Position numbers and translations under genes: made by a program. Shown here one piece after another: positions 61,895 through 64,000 of a stretch of DNA of 64,000 bases; positions within the stretch are counted from its first letter, which is position 1; each line of letters opens with the position of its first letter. Origin of the DNA: Bin87 sp965220095. Its GTDB lineage: Bacteria; Chloroflexota; Dehalococcoidia; Lucifugimonadales; UBA3495. The stretch spans positions 2,604,001 to 2,668,000 of the forward strand of contig OZ244805.1 in assembly GCA_965220095.1 (NCBI GenBank), given 5' to 3'. The notes below the pieces were generated by a model that was given only the letters and a program-made list of their open reading frames with translations, made no database searches and was not told the DNA's origin.

Positions 61895-63118
61895 TCAGTC
61901 GCCGACGGCCTCCGCAGTCGGAGACTTCAGGCGCTCCGGCCACCACGGGTCGTCATAGTCTTCGAACAGACCTCTGAGGTGAGGCATCACCTCGGTGGCG
62001 AACAGCTCGGTATTCTTCCTGGTCAACTCGGGCGGCATGGATCCAATCTGAAGCAGTACCATCAGGTGTCCAATGCGGAGCATTTCGGCAGCTTCGGTGA
62101 GCTTGCGGCGCACCGTTTCCGGACTGCCGGCGATGATGTGCCCCTGCTCAACGTAATCCTTCCACTTGTTTTCCGTGGCGGCGCGTCGGGCCTCTTCCCC
62201 CATCTGGGGACGCAACGACTTGCGGATGGATTCCAGCGAGCGGTAGCCGGGCGATTCGGCGTAGGGCGGATACACCCGCAGCATTTTCTCGTAGAAATAC
62301 TGCACGTGCTGCTCGTAATCCCGCTCGGCCTGCTCGTCGGTCTCGGAAACGCACACCAGTTGCAGGAACCCCAGGCGATGGGGGTTGTCGTCGACGCCAC
62401 GCTCGGCAGCGCGCTCCCAGTAACCCTTCACGATGTTGTAGCCGCGCAGGTAGCCGTAGTAAGAAAGGTAGCAGTACACGTAGTCGCGATCCAGAACCCA
62501 ATCCCAGGTTTCCAGGCTGCCCGAGCCGGGAATCCAGACGGGCGGATGGGGTTGCTGCATGGGCCTCGGCCAAATGCTGATGTAGCGCAGCTTGTTGTAC
62601 TTGCCGTTGAAGATAGTGGGCTGGCGCTGCGTCCACGCCTGCATAATCACGTCGTGGGCCTCGGTATGACGGTCCCGCAGGGTGATGGGCACCTGGCCGT
62701 AGGAGAAGGTGGTATCCATGGAGGTGCCCACCGGGAAGCCGGCCACCAGGCGACCGCCGGAAATTACGTCCAACATGGCCATTTCCTCGGCAACGCGCAC
62801 CGGCGGGTTGTAGAGGGCCAGGCTGTTGCCCAGCACAATGAGGGCTCCGTTGTTGGTGGTGTTGGCCAGCACCGACGCAATCAGGTTGGGCGAAGGCATA
62901 ATGCCGTAGGCATTGTTGTGGTGCTCGTTAACGCAGATACCATCGAAGCCGATTTCATCGGCGTAGCGCAGCTGGTCGATGTATTCGGCGTAATACTGAT
63001 TGCCCTTGACCGGATCGAAATTCTCGTTGGGGAGGTCGACCCAGGCCGAGTGATGCTGCTCGGCAAAGTCCTCGGGCAGGTCCTGATAGGGCATCAGGTG
63101 GAAGAAGGATATTTTCAT
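61895..63118 (-). CDS. LLM-class flavin-dependent oxidoreductase
   Basis: 407-aa bacterial luciferase-like TIM-barrel enzyme. Landmarks are MKISFFHLMPYQDLPEDFAE, YADEIGFDGICVNEHHNNAY, LGNSLALYNPPVRVAEEMAM, LDVISGGRLVAGFPVGTSMD, HPPVWIPGSGSLETWDWVL, and the C-terminal IIAGSPETVRRKL. The NEHH motif is typical of the LLM group that uses FMNH2 or F420H2. Such genes are strongly expanded in SAR202 Chloroflexota. The substrate is not predictable. It precedes the PaREP1 pair on the same strand. Confidence 0.9.
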   Translation of the reverse strand: MKISFFHLMPYQDLPEDFAEQHHSAWVDLPNENFDPVKGNQYYAEYIDQLRYADEIGFDGICVNEHHNNAYGIMPSPNLIASVLANTTNNGALIVLGNSLALYNPPVRVAEEMAMLDVISGGRLVAGFPVGTSMDTTFSYGQVPITLRDRHTEAHDVIMQAWTQRQPTIFNGKYNKLRYISIWPRPMQQPHPPVWIPGSGSLETWDWVLDRDYVYCYLSYYGYLRGYNIVKGYWERAAERGVDDNPHRLGFLQLVCVSETDEQAERDYEQHVQYFYEKMLRVYPPYAESPGYRSLESIRKSLRPQMGEEARRAATENKWKDYVEQGHIIAGSPETVRRKLTEAAEMLRIGHLMVLLQIGSMPPELTRKNTELFATEVMPHLRGLFEDYDDPWWPERLKSPTAEAVGD

Positions 63119-63189
63119 GTTGTGACGTACCTCGGCGATGAGTCGGCTGCCCTTCGTGGGCGCTGGAATTGTAACATAGGGCCGGCGGC

Positions 63190-63783
63190 CTACCCGCTGG
63201 GCGGCGCGGATGGAACGGGGAAGAGGTCGGCAACCGGTCGGGAGAAATCGGGCAGAACCGGCTCCGCCGCGATGGTGTCACCGGTGCGAAAGACGACGGT
63301 CCGGTCCGGACGATAGGCGGTGACCGTGCGCGACTGCGGATAGACCACCCAGACGATTTGCACGCCGGCAGTCAGGTACTCCTCAACTTTTGCGAACATG
63401 TCGGCGGCAGTGTTGTTGGGGGATACGACCTCGATTGCCATGGCAGGCACCAGGTCTAGGATTGCTTCGGCGCCCGTCGGCACTTCACTGGTGATCACGG
63501 CCAGGTCCGGGCGTCGGGTGCGGCTGCGGTCGACACCAACTCGAAAGTACGCTTCTGCCAGAACTATCAGCTGCGGTGGCTCGTCGATAGGTCCTTCAAG
63601 CGCTCGCCAAATCAGCCGCACCACTTGCGAATGCAGAAACATGTCCGGTGTCATGCCTTTTTCCTCCCCGTCCCACACGTGCTTCCTGACGATGCGGCCG
63701 TCGAGGAGTTCGCAGCCCTGAGTCATCTCCCGGGGCAGGGCATTGAATTCATCCAGCGTGTAGATTTTCTCGGCTGTGGTCAT
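63190..63783 (-). CDS. Uma2-family putative endonuclease
   Basis: 197-aa PD-(D/E)xK-fold protein of the Uma2/DUF820 family, second of two in the window. MTTAEKIYTLDEFNALPREM is the usual start; RTRRPDLAVITSEVPTG carries the Asp; LVPAMAIEVVSPNNTAADMF the Glu; KVEEYLTAGVQIVWVVYPQS the helix; the end is VLPDFSRPVADLFP. I use the ATG at 63783 rather than 63801 because the family starts there. Function unknown. Confidence 0.87.
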   Translation of the reverse strand: MTTAEKIYTLDEFNALPREMTQGCELLDGRIVRKHVWDGEEKGMTPDMFLHSQVVRLIWRALEGPIDEPPQLIVLAEAYFRVGVDRSRTRRPDLAVITSEVPTGAEAILDLVPAMAIEVVSPNNTAADMFAKVEEYLTAGVQIVWVVYPQSRTVTAYRPDRTVVFRTGDTIAAEPVLPDFSRPVADLFPVPSAPPSG

Positions 63784-63825
63784 GGGCGGACTCCCGAGCA
63801 AGGCAATGGCCGGGGATGTAAACCT

Positions 63826-64000
63826 TTAGCTGGCCAGCCAACCCTGCACGGCGTCGATGAAATCGGCCGGGTTGTCCTCGAACACCATGTGGCCGGCGCG
63901 CTGGATTTGGGCGAGGGTGCCCTGCTGCAGCGTGGCAACCATCTGCTGGGCGGTTTCCTCGGTGAGCAGGTCGGTTTCCATCCCTCGCACCAGCAGCGTG
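63826..64000 (-). CDS. Alpha/beta hydrolase, C-terminal part (cut by window edge)
   Basis: The reverse strand reads LLVRGMETDLLTEETAQQMV then ATLQQGTLAQIQRAGHMVFE and DNPADFIDAVQGWLAS-stop. This is the C-terminal section of an alpha/beta hydrolase: the loop with the acid Asp (ETDLLT) followed by the catalytic His in AGHMVFEDNP and the last helix. The rest lies beyond the window. Confidence 0.75.
   Translation of the reverse strand, partial: TLLVRGMETDLLTEETAQQMVATLQQGTLAQIQRAGHMVFEDNPADFIDAVQGWLAS

Noticed and set aside
61979..63316. 445-codon plus-strand frame
   Set aside because: Antisense to the LLM flavin oxidoreductase, which has conserved motifs throughout.

Overview
The window is a GC-rich bacterial chromosome segment. 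Gene content points to a Chloroflexota (Dehalococcoidia/SAR202-like) lineage, possibly host-associated, but no rRNA or other phylogenetic marker is present, so this is an inference. Supporting hints are paired LLM-class flavin monooxygenases, a thiolase with a DUF35 OB-fold partner, XdhC/MocA maturation genes, a NuoG-like formate dehydrogenase, an ankyrin-repeat lipoprotein, and dispersed 109-bp repeats beginning TGTCATTGCGAGG.

Layout. 1-7.1 kb is ordinary chromosome: an EamA permease (cut by the window edge), purQ, a GatB/YqeY protein, tRNA-Leu(CAA) and a large lhr-type helicase. 7.2-9.0 kb is an IS1380-type element that itself carries a 172-bp MITE. 9.4-20 kb is a decayed accessory island: a Phd/VapC pair, an EEP-family phosphohydrolase, two related but broken tyrosine recombinases (11.1 and 18.8 kb), mcrB/mcrC remnants, a wrecked replication-relaxation gene, a DUF1643 protein and an intact IS5-type element. 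20.4-34.2 kb is a pile of nested insertion sequences (two IS21, two IS701-type, DDE_5, IS1182 and ISNCY types). The first IS21 split a bifunctional-nuclease (BFN) gene whose reading frame can be rebuilt across the insertion. 34.4-36.5 kb holds an AT-richer ankyrin lipoprotein whose 3' end runs into an IS21 end relic and a 179-bp MITE. 37.8-41.7 kb is a self-contained restriction-modification cassette: a nuclease-methylase fusion, a specificity subunit and two tiny genes, bounded by 29-bp inverted repeats and a perfect 8-bp direct repeat, with no transposase. 41.7-45.1 kb holds a MITE, two IS630 elements and a broken hicA. After a terminator and tRNA-Val (45.6 kb), ordinary metabolic chromosome resumes to the end.

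Functional links. XdhC (50 kb) and MocA (51 kb) serve molybdenum-enzyme maturation, although no xanthine dehydrogenase or CO dehydrogenase is in the window. The formate dehydrogenase at 57-60 kb is itself a bis-MGD molybdoenzyme or tungstoenzyme. Next to it on the other strand is a redoxin with an in-frame TGA exactly at the resolving/catalytic Cys of its CxxC motif, followed by a plausible bacterial SECIS hairpin, so it is probably a selenoprotein. MarR plus isochorismatase, LLM monooxygenases, a PLP aminotransferase and thiolase/OB-fold genes suggest breakdown of sulfur- or nitrogen-containing and carboxylic organic compounds.

The strongest leads are the transposase-less R-M cassette, the selenoprotein, repeat DNA carried in-frame inside the formate dehydrogenase gene, and a striking number of 9-20 bp tandem duplications, several of which break genes.
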